Positions 56,953 through 64,000 of a DNA stretch of 64,000 nt are shown in pieces. Below the pieces are notes generated by a model that saw only the letters and a program-made list of their open reading frames with translations, did not search any database and was not told the origin of the DNA. Made by a program: the position numbers and the translations under genes. Numbering within the stretch: the stretch's first letter is position 1; each line of letters starts with the position of its first letter. Location of the stretch: positions 124,001-188,000 of the forward strand of contig CAVPWG010000001.1 of NCBI GenBank assembly GCA_963709425.1. Reading direction: 5' to 3'. The stretch is from JAICJC01 sp963709425 (GTDB taxonomy: Bacteria > Actinomycetota > Thermoleophilia > Gaiellales > JAICJC01).

Positions 56953-57849
56953 ATGCCCGTCGACGTCGCAGTCGCCATCCCGGCCTTCCTCGATCTCACG
57001 TTCGTCGGGCTCGAGGCGCTGCCGGGCCCCGGCGAGGAGCGGTTCGCCGGCGATCTCGTCCGCTCCCCCGGTGGCGGCGCCATCCACGCCGTCGCCGGCG
57101 CACGCCTCGGGCTCGCGACGGCCCTCGCCACCCCACTCGGCGACGATGACGCCGCGGACTTCCTGCAGGCCGCGCTCCAGGCCGAGGGTGTGACCCTCGT
57201 CGGCCGGCGCGCGGGGCGCACGGCCACAACCGTGGTCATGCCCGTGGCCAACGACCGCGCGATGGTCACGCTCGACCCGGGCGTGCGGGCGAGCGCCGCG
57301 GAGGTGGCGGCCCTCGAGCCTCGAGCCGTGGCGGCCAACGTCGACATGCTCCACGCCGTTCCCGACGGTATCGCGGCGTACGTGACATGCGGCGACGACG
57401 ACGCCCGGGCGTTTGCCCGCCAGCCGCTGCGGCAGCTCGAAGGTGTGCACGTGCTCTTCGTGAGCGAGCGAGAGGCGCTGACGCTCTCGGGAAAGCCCGA
57501 TCTCGAGGGCGCCGCCGAATGCCTCGTCGAGCTCGCCGGATCGGTCGTCGTGACGCTCGGCGCCGGCGGGGCGATGGCGCTCATCGACGGCGGCCACGTC
57601 TCGGTGCCCGGCATCGAGGTCGGCGCCGCGCTCGACACGACCGGAGCGGGCGACCTCCTCGTCGCCGCCTACATCTGGGCCGAGCTCCGCGGAGCGAGCA
57701 CCGAGGACCGGCTGCGGTGGGCCGTGCTCTACTCAGCGCTCTCCGTGACGACGCCGACCGCGGTGGGCGGGGCGGTCACCGAGGCGCGGCTGCTCGAGGA
57801 GGGCGGCCGCCTGGGCCTCGAGCTGCCCGCCGGCAACCCGTCGGTGTAG
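56953..57849 (+). CDS. PfkB-family carbohydrate kinase
   Basis: A 298-residue ribokinase-fold kinase. Sugar-site glycines are in RSPGGGAIHAVAGARLGLA (~37-55). The family signature 2, with the catalytic Asp, is DTTGAGDLLVAAYIWA (~229-244). VVVTLGAGGAMAL is the ATP site. The first strand (VDVAVAIPAFLDLTFVGL) fits ribokinase/fructokinase members. The sugar (or nucleoside) is unknown. Confidence 0.85.
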   Translation: MPVDVAVAIPAFLDLTFVGLEALPGPGEERFAGDLVRSPGGGAIHAVAGARLGLATALATPLGDDDAADFLQAALQAEGVTLVGRRAGRTATTVVMPVANDRAMVTLDPGVRASAAEVAALEPRAVAANVDMLHAVPDGIAAYVTCGDDDARAFARQPLRQLEGVHVLFVSEREALTLSGKPDLEGAAECLVELAGSVVVTLGAGGAMALIDGGHVSVPGIEVGAALDTTGAGDLLVAAYIWAELRGASTEDRLRWAVLYSALSVTTPTAVGGAVTEARLLEEGGRLGLELPAGNPSV

Positions 57850-57889
57850 GGGCGGGCGCGCTCCCGCTCGACCCGGCCGCGGCCTGGCG

Positions 57890-58027
57890 CTAGGCGATCG
57901 GCACCTGCGCGCGGGCGGCTCCGCAAGACGCGCAGTACAGCGCCTCGCCGGGTATCGGAGCGCCACAGGCTACGCAGTAGGCGGCCGCTTCGGACGGGCG
58001 GCCGGGCAGTAGCGCACGCCGGATCGA
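57890..58027 (-). CDS. Zinc-ribbon reading frame immediately after the TAA of the small membrane gene
   Basis: A 45-residue frame with a clear double-knuckle zinc ribbon, YCVACGAPIPGEALYCASCG. It begins directly after the TAA at 58028-58030 that ends the membrane-protein gene, in the same frame, and has no ATG/GTG/TTG of its own. It is either a decayed C-terminal extension of the membrane protein (stop mutation or readthrough) or a remnant. The four-Cys pattern argues that this stretch was coding. Confidence 0.5.
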   Translation of the reverse strand, partial: SIRRALLPGRPSEAAAYCVACGAPIPGEALYCASCGAARAQVPIA

Positions 58028-58318
58028 TTAGTTGAACAGGAGTAACAGCGCCGGCCAGAACACGCACGCCGTCAGCACCACCAGGGGGATCTTCCAGACA
58101 CTCGTCCAACCCCTCAGCCACTTCCGGACGACGTATGCGGCCAGGATGACCCACCCGATCGCGGCCACGACGAAAACAGCGACCACTGTCCCTGTCCCGC
58201 TGTCGCTGGCCGACAGCGCGAATACGAACACGAGGTACGGGTAGAAGGGCAAGGACAGCGCCAGCGCTCCGATCAGCGCAGCCACTGAGGAGCGGCGGGT
58301 CTTCTCCTGGTGTTCCAT
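58028..58318 (-). CDS. Small three-helix membrane protein
   Basis: A 96-residue membrane protein with three hydrophobic segments (SVAALIGALALSLPFYPYLVFVF, VAVFVVAAIGWVILAAYVV, IPLVVLTACVFWPALLLLF). ATG 58318 is 7 bases after a TAGAGT box. Downstream of the stop the same frame continues as a zinc ribbon. No family was recognised; the overall make-up resembles 'zinc-ribbon plus DUF4190-like' membrane proteins. Confidence 0.65.
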   Translation of the reverse strand: MEHQEKTRRSSVAALIGALALSLPFYPYLVFVFALSASDSGTGTVVAVFVVAAIGWVILAAYVVRKWLRGWTSVWKIPLVVLTACVFWPALLLLFN

Positions 58319-58325
58319 CCGTACG

Positions 58326-58331
58326 ACTCTA
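58326..58331 (-). promoter_or_regulatory. -10 box (TAGAGT) of leaderless small membrane gene
   Basis: TAGAGT on the minus strand, 7 bases, then ATG 58318. Confidence 0.5.
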
Positions 58332-58487
58332 CGCCGTCGACGGCCTGCGTCGCATCGGGGGAAACCCGCTCCGACCAGCCCGCCGCGGTCCCGAGTGCAA
58401 CGCGCGACGGAACGGCCCAGAAGCACGTGCTGGGAACGTCTCGTGTCATGGGCTGCGGCGTCTTCGCCGATTTGCGACGATGCGCCG

Positions 58488-58991
58488 ATGCACCGCGTGG
58501 TTCGTCTCGTGACTCTGGCTGACGTCCATGAGGAGGTTGACGTTGGGGTGCAGCCGGCTGCTGCCCGTACCGATCGCGGCTGGGCTGAAGCTCCGCGCGG
58601 AGCCCGCAAGGACGTTGACTCTCGTCGCATCTCCGTGTCGGCGCGTCATGAAGCTGTGCTGGAAGATGGGAGCCGGGTGCTGCTCCTTGACGATCGCGGC
58701 TGGACTGAAGAGCTGCGCGGAGCCGGCGCGAACGGGATCGACGACCTCTGGGCGATCACGCCGGAACATCACATCGTCGAGACCGCGCGCATGGTCGTTG
58801 GGGCGGACGAGCCGTACGGTGGACGTTCTCAGGACGACATGGAGACCGACCACTGGAACGCGCTCGCGGAGACCCTCCGTGCGGACGGTGTCGTCGTGGA
58901 CGCCGGCGAGCTGCGGCAGCTTCCCCACGATGTCGTGCTCAGCGACAGGCTACGTGCGCGCCTGGGTGAGGGTCCCGGCGACGCGGCCTAG
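58488..58991 (+). CDS. Hypothetical protein with an internal duplication
   Basis: A 167-residue protein of unknown function. The second half (AVLEDGSRVLLLDDRGWTEE, then DLWAITPEHHIVETARMVVG and RQLPHDVVLSDRLRARLG) looks like a genuine small soluble protein. The first ~65 residues contain a decayed copy of part of it: the DNA around 58571-58590 repeats 58691-58710 with one difference, exactly 120 bases away and in frame. The true start may lie further inside. ATG 58488 is used as the first plausible one. No function can be assigned. Confidence 0.5.
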   Translation: MHRVVRLVTLADVHEEVDVGVQPAAARTDRGWAEAPRGARKDVDSRRISVSARHEAVLEDGSRVLLLDDRGWTEELRGAGANGIDDLWAITPEHHIVETARMVVGADEPYGGRSQDDMETDHWNALAETLRADGVVVDAGELRQLPHDVVLSDRLRARLGEGPGDAA

Positions 58992-59310
58992 ATTGGCGTA
59001 GAACGAGGCTCCGCGCATCTGCGGCCCCTGCGTGCCCGAATGTCTCGACACGGCGACGTTCATCGACTACATCGGGCTCGTCGCGACCCCACGGCAGGTC
59101 GTTATCGACTACATCGCACCATCACCGAATCGCTCCCAGCTAAACCGGATGGTCATCTCATCGCTGCGGTTGGCGCGCGACGACCCGAGCGCTCCGTGAG
59201 CCCCCGAACTCCGGCGGCCAGCCGCCCGGAGGCAAAGGCCTCCACGTTCGAACCGGTGTGTGGTCGATGGGGTGGCGCCGCGCTCGGCGCACACCCCATC
59301 GACGAGGTGC
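58992..59310. other. Intergenic stretch: short att-like repeat and long hairpin
   Basis: No coding frame was recognised. 59003-59015 (ACGAGGCTCCGCG) matches 61822-61834, the end of tRNA-Asn plus flank. A long hairpin lies at 59264-59302. Confidence 0.5.
59264..59302 (-). terminator. Long hairpin after the secreted propeller gene
   Basis: TCGATGGGGTG pairs with CACCCCATCGA and GCGCCG with CGGCGC, with a 4-base loop and one bulged A. It begins 9 bases beyond the stop at 59311. No U-tract is visible. Confidence 0.6.
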
Positions 59311-60933
59311 TTAGTGGTGATCCGTGAACGGTTGGGGCACGCCGATACGGCCGTCCGACCAGGTGTAGTACGTCGTCGTGCCGGCGCTGGCGTTGTCGGT
59401 GTAGTCGCCGAAGTTGGGGATGATCAGGCTGGACGTGTTCGTCCAGTCCGTGGGGCCGGTGGTGATCCGGAAGTCGGCGTGGTTGGAGCCGATGCTGGGT
59501 CGACACTCGCCGAAGTAGTCGGTCGTGGCCGAGTCGGGCCCGAATCGGCGCCGGTCATACCATGACGTGCAGATGTGCCCGTTGGAGCGAACCGACAGGG
59601 CCGGCAGGAAGTGAAGCGCGAAGTCGGAGTCGTCGTTTACCTGCGCGATGGCGCTTGCGTTGCCGAGCGAGGCGGAGTACGAACGCAACCAGACGTCGCC
59701 GAGTGGATGCAGGCTGGCGTCGTTCCACGCCACGATTGCGCGGCCGCTGACACGGTTCCAGGCGATGCGGGGGAAGTCGTTCCCGGTGCCGCGGTTGTAG
59801 CCCGCAATCACCGTGGCGTCGAGAGACCTGACCCCTCCGACCGGCGTCGCGTTGATCTGGCCCTTCGTGATCACGACCGGGTTGTTCTTCCCGCCGTTGA
59901 GCGGCGCGTTCGCGCCGGCAGGCACGACGGCGATGTGCTCGTAGATGTGCGGGTCTCCAAAGAACAGGTTCGTGTCCACGTTCCGCTCCCACGCCACGTA
60001 GGTATCACCGCCAGGTGCCACCGCCACGTAGGCGCCTTCGTTCTCCGCGGCAGGCTCCTCAGGCCACACCAGCGTGGTGTGAAAGTCACCGCTCGTGAGC
60101 TGGGTCGCGTTGGCTGGTACGTGGGCGCGTGCAATGTCGATCTCGCCCTGGCCGCTGTGGTTGCCCGAGATGAAGAAGCGCGTGAACGACATCGCCAGAG
60201 TTCGGGTGGACTGATCCCAAGACAAGAAGTCCTTGTCCAGAAAGGCGATGTTCGGCGGCGGATTCCGCTGGAAGAGCGCGCACGCGTTCCCGGCCTTGCT
60301 CGTCACCACCGGCTTCCCCATGGTCACGCCCGTCGCGGTAGGCGTCAGCACCTCCACCGCCACAGTCAGCTGAGCGGGCTTGCCGTCCGCACAGGCATCG
60401 AGAGACGGCAGGAAAAGCGACCCGACGACGAAGTGAGCTCCGCCGTCGATTGAGACGACCGTGGGATCTCCACTCCACTGCTGATCGGGATTCGGGTTTC
60501 GCAGGCCGACCAAGTCTGTGTATGACGCGCCACCGTCCGTCGAGTAGCCCACCCCGGTAAGCGACGCCTGCAGGCGGTTCCCCTGCAGAAACGCGAACCC
60601 AGTCGCGTCGTTCCATGCCGCCATCACACGGCCGGACGCCGTCGCATCGATGGCCGTCTCACTCTGCCCCGCCAGCAGATCCTCCACCGTCGAGGCGGCA
60701 TCCACGTTCGAGCCAAACGACAGCGAACTGGCCTTTGGCACGATGCGCCCCGCAGCGCCGGATCCGACCTTCGGCGGGTTCAGCCACGCACGCGCGCCCT
60801 GCGACACCCAATGGGCGTGCAGATGGCTCGCGACCACCTGCTTCAGCGAAACCCGCGCGCCGGCCGACCCCGACCCGCACAACACCACGACCATGGCCCC
60901 CATCAACGCCACCAACACGATCCGACGCATCAC
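59311..60933 (-). CDS. Secreted beta-propeller (sialidase/BNR-like) protein
   Basis: A 540-residue exported protein. The signal peptide is MMRRIVLVALMGAMVVVLCGSGSAGA-like (cleavage near residue 26). The mature part has repeated blocks typical of six-bladed sialidase/BNR propellers: ETAIDATASGRVMAAWND, GVGYSTDGGASYTDL, QWSGDPTVVSIDGGAHFVVG, GAYVAVAPGGDTYVAWER, FPRIAWNRVSGRAIVAWND, FLPALSVRSNGHICTSWYDR. The Asp-box (S-x-D-G-G-x-x-Y) occurs once clearly. The Arg triad of true sialidases cannot be confirmed, so enzymatic activity is open. It probably works outside the cell. It lies between possible tRNA-Asn att repeats. Confidence 0.75.
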   Translation of the reverse strand: MMRRIVLVALMGAMVVVLCGSGSAGARVSLKQVVASHLHAHWVSQGARAWLNPPKVGSGAAGRIVPKASSLSFGSNVDAASTVEDLLAGQSETAIDATASGRVMAAWNDATGFAFLQGNRLQASLTGVGYSTDGGASYTDLVGLRNPNPDQQWSGDPTVVSIDGGAHFVVGSLFLPSLDACADGKPAQLTVAVEVLTPTATGVTMGKPVVTSKAGNACALFQRNPPPNIAFLDKDFLSWDQSTRTLAMSFTRFFISGNHSGQGEIDIARAHVPANATQLTSGDFHTTLVWPEEPAAENEGAYVAVAPGGDTYVAWERNVDTNLFFGDPHIYEHIAVVPAGANAPLNGGKNNPVVITKGQINATPVGGVRSLDATVIAGYNRGTGNDFPRIAWNRVSGRAIVAWNDASLHPLGDVWLRSYSASLGNASAIAQVNDDSDFALHFLPALSVRSNGHICTSWYDRRRFGPDSATTDYFGECRPSIGSNHADFRITTGPTDWTNTSSLIIPNFGDYTDNASAGTTTYYTWSDGRIGVPQPFTDHH

Positions 60934-61049
60934 GCCGCCCCCTTCACCGACCCTCGCCCGCGTCTAGAAGCGACCCGCAGTCTGGTACTTCACACCAGGC
61001 ATGTCAACCCCTACCCGACGAGCCGCGGAGCAACGTCCCGCCACACCGA

Positions 61050-61535
61050 CTACGCGACGAAGGCAGGGCTATCTTTCAGGTCGCGAGCCAACCTGCCCGG
61101 AGTTTCTCGCGGCCAGCTGGTTGGGGTTTGGGGGCTGAACGTTTCGCGATTTTGACCCCACCCCCCGCGGCTAGACCTCGACCCGCTCGTACACAGCGCG
61201 GCCGAGGGGGAGCGGCGCACGGCCCATGCCGCGAGTGGTGGTGCAGCCCAGGCGTCCTCGCCGGTCGGCAAGATCAGCGCCACGAACTGCGATAGGCCAT
61301 ACTCGTCGCGCAGGCGCAGCGCGGTGGAGAGGTCACCGTCGGACGGAGTGACATCGCCGTCGGGATGGTTGTGCCACATGCCGAGGAGCCCGCCGATGGT
61401 GCCGACCAGGTCATTCGCCAGGAAATCCTGTAGCGCGCGGAAGGCTGGCGAGCTCGGCTCGGGACACGCCCGGATCCGACGCGCGATGTCGCGCTGGCGC
61501 TCCTCGAGCACATCGCGTGGAAGTGCTACGGCCAT
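61050..61535 (-). CDS. JAB/MPN-like metalloprotein, probably N-terminally shortened
   Basis: A 161-residue protein with the core JAMM zinc motif GMWHNHPDGDVTPSDGDL (HxHP...PSxxD, residues ~51-68). The strand that normally carries the catalytic Glu about 40-50 residues earlier is not recognisable, so the protein may be shortened or inactive. The last ~50 residues (after AAPPLAAW) look low-complexity. ATG 61535 has GGAGGA upstream and overlaps the stop of the HTH gene as TGATG, so the two are translated together. Intact relatives act as deubiquitinase-like or DNA-repair (RadC-like) peptidases. Confidence 0.5.
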   Translation of the reverse strand: MAVALPRDVLEERQRDIARRIRACPEPSSPAFRALQDFLANDLVGTIGGLLGMWHNHPDGDVTPSDGDLSTALRLRDEYGLSQFVALILPTGEDAWAAPPLAAWAVRRSPSAALCTSGSRSSRGGWGQNRETFSPQTPTSWPRETPGRLARDLKDSPAFVA

Positions 61536-61726
61536 CACGAGTCCTCCGAAGTTCGGCGGGCTGCCTCGAACCACCCCTGGACGGCGCCTGGTTCGAAGCG
61601 GACGAGTCGACTACCAGGCCCGATCCGCGGCGCCGGCAGGTCGCCGATATTGACGGCTCGGCGTACGGTCGACGCGCTGACCTGGCCGAGCTCCAGCTTC
61701 CGGACTCGCGGAGAAACAAGCTCCAA
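61535..61726 (-). CDS. Small helix-turn-helix (excisionase/MerR-like) protein
   Basis: A 63-residue protein from TTG 61726. The pattern VSASTVRRAVNIGDLPAPRIGPGSRLVRFEPGAVQGWFEA matches the HTH_17/excisionase type (helix-turn-helix plus wing ending in a 'W' helix). The start is uncertain; upstream codons run into the tRNA-Asn gene and are not plausible. It is coupled to the JAB-like gene. Its place directly 3' of a tRNA suits a recombination directionality factor. Confidence 0.55.
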   Translation of the reverse strand: MELVSPRVRKLELGQVSASTVRRAVNIGDLPAPRIGPGSRLVRFEPGAVQGWFEAARRTSEDS

Positions 61727-61827
61727 AGGAGGGGATCCGGGATTAGTGGCACGGCCGCTGTGACAAGACTGTGACAAAAGCCGGCGATCGCCGGAGGACA
61801 GGAGATGGTTTTGGCTTAGATACGAGG

Positions 61828-61899
61828 CTCCGCGGGTAGGACTCGAACCTACAACCCTCCGGTTAACAGCCGGATGCTCTGCCATTGAGCTACCGCGGA
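61828..61899 (-). tRNA. tRNA-Asn (anticodon GTT)
   Basis: A 72-nt cloverleaf. The acceptor is TCCGCGG/CCGCGGA with discriminator G and no encoded CCA. The anticodon loop is CTGTTAA, so the anticodon is GTT. The T arm is GTAGG-TTCGAGT-CCTAC. The 13 bases spanning its 3' end recur at 59003-59015. Confidence 0.95.
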
Positions 61900-61925
61900 T
61901 CGGGTGAAGCAGTCTAGTCGATGAT

Positions 61926-62831
61926 CTAGTCGATCAAGAGGCGCAGCTCGGCGTTCTCGCCGGCGGCGGCGAGCCTGCGGAGCGTGCGAGTCTCGATCTG
62001 GCGGACGCGCTCGCGGGTCACACCGAAGCGACGGCCGACCTCCTCCAGCGTGTGCGGGCGGTTGCCCGCGAGGCCGTAGCGAAGCTCGACGATGAGGCGC
62101 TCGCGATAGGGCAGCTGGCTCACCAGGTCGGAGACGTGCGCGTCGCGCTGGCTCGCAGCCATGTCCGATCCGAGGTGGCGCTGGTGCTCGTCCTCGATCA
62201 TCTCACCGAGCTCCGTCGAGTCCTCGCCGACCGGGGCCGCCAGCGACACGGGCTCCTGCGAGACGCGCTTCAGCTCCTCGACCTTGGTGGCCTTCAGGCC
62301 CATCGCCTCGGCGACCTCGTCGTGGGTCGGGGCGCGGTTGAAGGTCTGCGTCAGCTGCCGCTCGACGCGCGCCATCCGGTTGATGGTGTCAACGACCTGA
62401 GCAGGGACGCGGATCGTGCGGCCCTGGTCGGCGAGCGCGCGGGTCACGGCCTGGCGGATCCACCACGTGGCATACGTCGAGAAGCGATGGCCGAGGCGCC
62501 AGTCGTAGCGTTCGACGGCCTTCATCAGCCCGACGTTCCCCTCCTGGATGAGATCGAGGAAGCTGAGGCCGCGGCCGGAATAGCGGCGGGCGATCGACAC
62601 GACAAGACGCAGGTTCGACTCGATCAGGCGCCGGCGGGCGCGCTCATCGCCACGTTCGAGGGCCTTTGCGAGGGAGACCTCCTCGGCGGCGGTCAGAAGC
62701 GGAACCTGGGAAATCTCGCGCAGGTAGAGGCCGACCGTGTCCTCGGTGGGACCAGGCGAGGCCTCGACCTCCAGGTCGGGCTCCTCCTCGTGGGAGTCGA
62801 ACCCCGCAGGATCCGGGGCGGTTTCGGCCAT
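61926..62831 (-). CDS. sigA: Principal RNA polymerase sigma factor (sigma-70/SigA)
   Basis: A 301-residue group 1-type sigma factor. After a short acidic N-terminus, region 1.2 is DTVGLYLREISQVPLLTAAEE. Region 2 is NLRLVVSIARRYSGRGLSFLDLIQEGNVGLMKAVERYDWRLG...STYATWWIRQAV, with the -10-reading residues. Region 3 is TINRMARVERQLTQ, and region 4 is LEEVGRRFGVTRERVRQIETRTLRRL. Its recognition of TANNNT boxes fits the starts listed in this window. It is 11 bases downstream of dnaG, the macromolecular-synthesis-operon arrangement. Confidence 0.93.
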   Translation of the reverse strand: MAETAPDPAGFDSHEEEPDLEVEASPGPTEDTVGLYLREISQVPLLTAAEEVSLAKALERGDERARRRLIESNLRLVVSIARRYSGRGLSFLDLIQEGNVGLMKAVERYDWRLGHRFSTYATWWIRQAVTRALADQGRTIRVPAQVVDTINRMARVERQLTQTFNRAPTHDEVAEAMGLKATKVEELKRVSQEPVSLAAPVGEDSTELGEMIEDEHQRHLGSDMAASQRDAHVSDLVSQLPYRERLIVELRYGLAGNRPHTLEEVGRRFGVTRERVRQIETRTLRRLAAAGENAELRLLID

Positions 62832-62842
62832 CTGTGTGGGAC

Positions 62843-64000
62843 CTAACGATCGGGCGCGTGGGCGCGGACGGACTCGAGGGTCGCCAGCAACCTCAGCCTC
62901 AGCTCCTCGAGGCGCTGGAGCTCCTGTTGCCGACTCAACTCCAAGTCGGCGTTTTGCCCCAAGGTCTTTAGCTCGTCTTCGGTCCGGTACAGATGCAGCT
63001 TCCAGTAGAGCTCCTCCAATGCGGATTCGGAGGGTGCTTCGCGCGCCGCCACGGCATTGAGCTCAGCCATGAAGGGCGCCCACCTTTCCGCGTCCCCGAT
63101 ATCCCCCTCGCCGGCCAGAAGCCGACGCGTGTGCCCGGCCGCTTCCCGCAGCGGCTCGTCCGGAAAGTATGCCACATCCAACTCTGCCAAGAGCTCTCGA
63201 CCCCGCTCTGGCAACGCCAATGCCATGCCGAGGAAGAGCCGTCCGTCCCGCTCCCAGGGCGAGCGCGGAATCCGCGTGGCGGGCGCCGCAGGCGTCGCCG
63301 GACCCGGTGCCGGGCGCGTCGCGGTCAGCCGCGCCGCGAGGTCGTCGGTGAGGCGCAGGCGGTCGGCGACCACCCGCACCTGCTCGTCGCGCTCGACCGA
63401 GGGTGCGGCGGGGCCGATGATCGCCGCGACGCGCGCGTAGATCTCATCGCGCGAGCCGGCTTGCCGGAGCGCCCGGCCGACGCGGAAGGAGAGCACGCCC
63501 GCCGCCGACTCGATCGAGCGGGCGAATGCGGCCGGGTCGGCGATGACGACATCGGCGGGATCCTGTCCGGACGGGAGCGCCACCACCCGCACGGAGAGGC
63601 CGTTCGCCTCGGCCAGCGCCATTCCCCGCAGCGACGCTTCCTCGCCCGCCGCGTCGGAGTCGAATGCGAGGAAGACCGTGGAGCACACCCGCTTCAGCTC
63701 GGTCACCTGTCCTTCGGTGAGTGCCGTCCCCATCGAGGCCACGGCATTCGCCGTCCCGGACTGGTGCAGGGCGAGGACGTCGGTGTAGCCCTCCACGACG
63801 ATCGCGTGCCCGGCCGAGGCGATCGCGCCGCGGGCGCGGTCGAGGCCGTAGAGCACCTCGGCCTTGTGGAAGAGCGGTCCCTCGGGCGAGTTCAGGTACT
63901 TCGGGGGCTCGCCGCCCGGCATCTGGCGGGCGCCGAAGCCCCGGACGCGGCCGCGGACGTCGGCCAGCGGGAACATGAGCCGCCCCCGGAACCGGTCGAC
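62843..64000 (-). CDS. dnaG: DNA primase DnaG, C-terminal part (cut by window end)
   Basis: The C-terminal ~385 residues of bacterial primase. The frame is open to base 64000. The visible part starts in the catalytic core (GRLMFPLADVRGRVRGFGAR). The Toprim motifs are VVEGYTDVLAL and FLAFDSDAAGEEA (Asp-x-Asp). LPSGQDPADVV follows, then the linker and a helicase-binding domain (LLAELDVAYFPDEPLREAAG onward). The N-terminal zinc-binding domain lies outside the window. It is directly upstream of sigA. Confidence 0.93.
   Translation of the reverse strand, partial: VDRFRGRLMFPLADVRGRVRGFGARQMPGGEPPKYLNSPEGPLFHKAEVLYGLDRARGAIASAGHAIVVEGYTDVLALHQSGTANAVASMGTALTEGQVTELKRVCSTVFLAFDSDAAGEEASLRGMALAEANGLSVRVVALPSGQDPADVVIADPAAFARSIESAAGVLSFRVGRALRQAGSRDEIYARVAAIIGPAAPSVERDEQVRVVADRLRLTDDLAARLTATRPAPGPATPAAPATRIPRSPWERDGRLFLGMALALPERGRELLAELDVAYFPDEPLREAAGHTRRLLAGEGDIGDAERWAPFMAELNAVAAREAPSESALEELYWKLHLYRTEDELKTLGQNADLELSRQQELQRLEELRLRLLATLESVRAHAPDR

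Noticed and set aside
59040..59327. Plus-strand frame of 95 codons
   Set aside because: It has no ribosome site, box or family pattern and runs through the long hairpin at 59264-59302.

Overview
The window is GC-rich chromosomal DNA from an actinobacterium. RelA, RecJ, SecDF, Tgt, QueA, RuvABC, YebC, PdxST, DnaG and the principal sigma factor all look actinobacterial. The overall gene mix (phosphosulfolactate synthase, a fused SecDF, a Crp-type regulator beside pdxS, DnaG next to SigA) would suit a soil lineage such as Thermoleophilia/Gaiellales. That placement is inference from gene content only. Most genes sit in tight runs with 1-4 base GTGA/ATGA overlaps. Many first genes start 6-7 bases after a TANNNT box, the signature of leaderless actinobacterial transcripts.

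Layout. 1-372 is the end of folP. 403-4713 (minus) is a four-gene operon with two tandem M29 aminopeptidases and a DgcN/DgcA-like pair (D-glutamate/N-acyl amino acid handling). 4766-4838 is tRNA-Arg(CCG), whose 3' end is repeated at 8053-8074 and, degenerately, near 10382-10402. These repeats bound two tandem integrated elements. The first carries an antiporter, a Cys-rich miniprotein, an RTX-like secreted protein and a truncated tyrosine recombinase. The second carries a lipoprotein and a VOC protein. 10441-15602 holds a holin-like/DUF3618 pair, a RibD-like reductase, an ankyrin protein, an SRPBCC-GAF-histidine kinase fusion and a LOG protein. 15688-22752 holds CorA, HIT, GNAT, phosphomannomutase, thioesterase, a GAF methionine-sulfoxide-reductase-like protein, an APC permease and a metallophosphoesterase.

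22988-28464 (minus) has MmcQ/YjbR, a PH-domain membrane protein, RelA and RecJ. 28471-36689 has a hydrolase, an AarF-type kinase, a zinc alcohol dehydrogenase, a CPA2 antiporter and a divergent pair of alkaline-phosphatase-superfamily enzymes. 36726-42779 has an ATP-grasp protein facing an operon of fumarate-reductase-like flavoprotein, two-subunit class I fumarase-like enzyme, phosphosulfolactate synthase and a deacetylase-like protein. This is a candidate organosulfonate or C4-dicarboxylate module. 42763-54851 (mostly minus) is HD-GYP, SecDF, Tgt, QueA (frameshifted here), a Coa1-like protein, RuvBAC, YebC, PdxT, PdxS and a Crp-family regulator. PdxT has no start codon and follows PdxS in the same frame after a single TAG.

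54929-61899 is a mixed region between tRNA-Met(CAT) and tRNA-Asn(GTT): lipoprotein, O-methyltransferase, sugar kinase, small membrane/zinc-ribbon genes, a secreted beta-propeller protein, and a small JAB-like plus HTH pair next to tRNA-Asn that may be the remains of another tRNA-targeted element. The window closes with the principal sigma factor and the 3' part of dnaG (minus strand).

The strongest leads are the tandem tRNA-Arg elements, the flavoprotein-fumarase-ComA operon, the aminopeptidase-DgcN-DgcA operon, the in-frame stop between pdxS and pdxT, and the recurring leaderless start architecture.
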